Below, one piece after another: positions 63,852-64,000 of a DNA stretch of 64,000 nucleotides. Each line of letters opens with the position of its first letter. The stretch's first letter is position 1. The translations under genes were made by a program, and so were the position numbers. Under the pieces are notes generated by a model. It did not search any database, was not told the origin of the DNA, and saw only the letters and a program-made list of their open reading frames with translations. Origin of the DNA: Ashinkailepas kermadecensis (taxonomy: Eukaryota > Arthropoda > Thecostraca > Neolepadidae); contig JAOTOM010005179.1 of assembly GCA_034440615.1 (NCBI GenBank), positions 707,001-771,000 on the forward strand, in the 5' to 3' direction.

Positions 63852-64000
63852 ACTAGCACTTAACCCTTGGGCGCTAACACCATATTAGGTAGATAAAACA
63901 GCTTTGAAACAAACTGCGCCGGAAAACGGAACTGTTGCGTCGGATTCAATCTCTGGGCGGTGACAGGACACTGTCCCGTACCCGTCTGCCAATATTGCCG

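Overview
The window is animal nuclear DNA, most likely from an invertebrate. Three degenerate non-LTR retrotransposons, hAT-like inverted-repeat elements with G-runs, a tRNA-headed SINE-like unit and canonical splice signals exclude a prokaryote or organelle. Motifs such as ggttaggctag near 62.6-63.1 kb would fit an arthropod, but the sequence alone does not settle the clade. The window is close to a gene desert. The only host coding sequence I can support is one probable first exon of a small zinc-finger protein at the right edge, on the minus strand (63,671-63,851), ending in a clean GT donor.

Region by region: 0-4.7 kb is mostly unassigned, with three short minisatellites near 2.0-2.4 kb. 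4.9-7.8 kb is a recent head-to-tail duplication of a block of about 1.4 kb, each copy holding a dimeric 34/26-bp minisatellite and bounded by (TA)n. 9.3-11.4 kb has a degenerate tandem repeat, a C/G-hairpin pair around a 0.7-kb interval packed with AGGTCA half-sites, and a decayed transposase N-terminus. 12.7-16 kb has a dispersed repeat with a 12-copy, 37-bp minisatellite grown inside it, followed by a decayed CR1/L2-like LINE whose reverse transcriptase carries its own in-frame 42-bp minisatellite. 17.1-18.4 kb is a second, unrelated LINE tail. 22-29 kb has further tandem repeats, a second copy of the 12.7-kb dispersed repeat, and a 0.7-kb degenerate 21-bp GC-rich array.

From about 30 to 50.7 kb, AT-rich DNA alternates with sharply bounded CpG-rich, GGCCG-rich islands and large minisatellites: an 80-bp array at 31.9 kb, 27-bp at 40.1 kb, a huge inverted 16-bp array at 41.1-42.3 kb, 115-bp with higher-order structure at 45.6 kb, and 73-bp at 48 kb. 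51-61 kb holds MITE-like elements, including one hAT-type element with a perfect 8-bp target duplication, a third LINE remnant on the minus strand, and more tandem repeats. 61-63.6 kb is AT-rich, low-complexity DNA leading into the intron of the zinc-finger gene.

The long open frames here (up to 434 codons) lie in tandem arrays or simple repeats and are not genes. No operon, CRISPR array, rRNA or convincing functional tRNA gene is present. The most interesting content is the repeat biology: several clear cases of minisatellites born inside identifiable parent sequence, higher-order repeat formation, a large inverted degenerate array, and a mobile-element-like interval with 15 exact nuclear-receptor half-sites.
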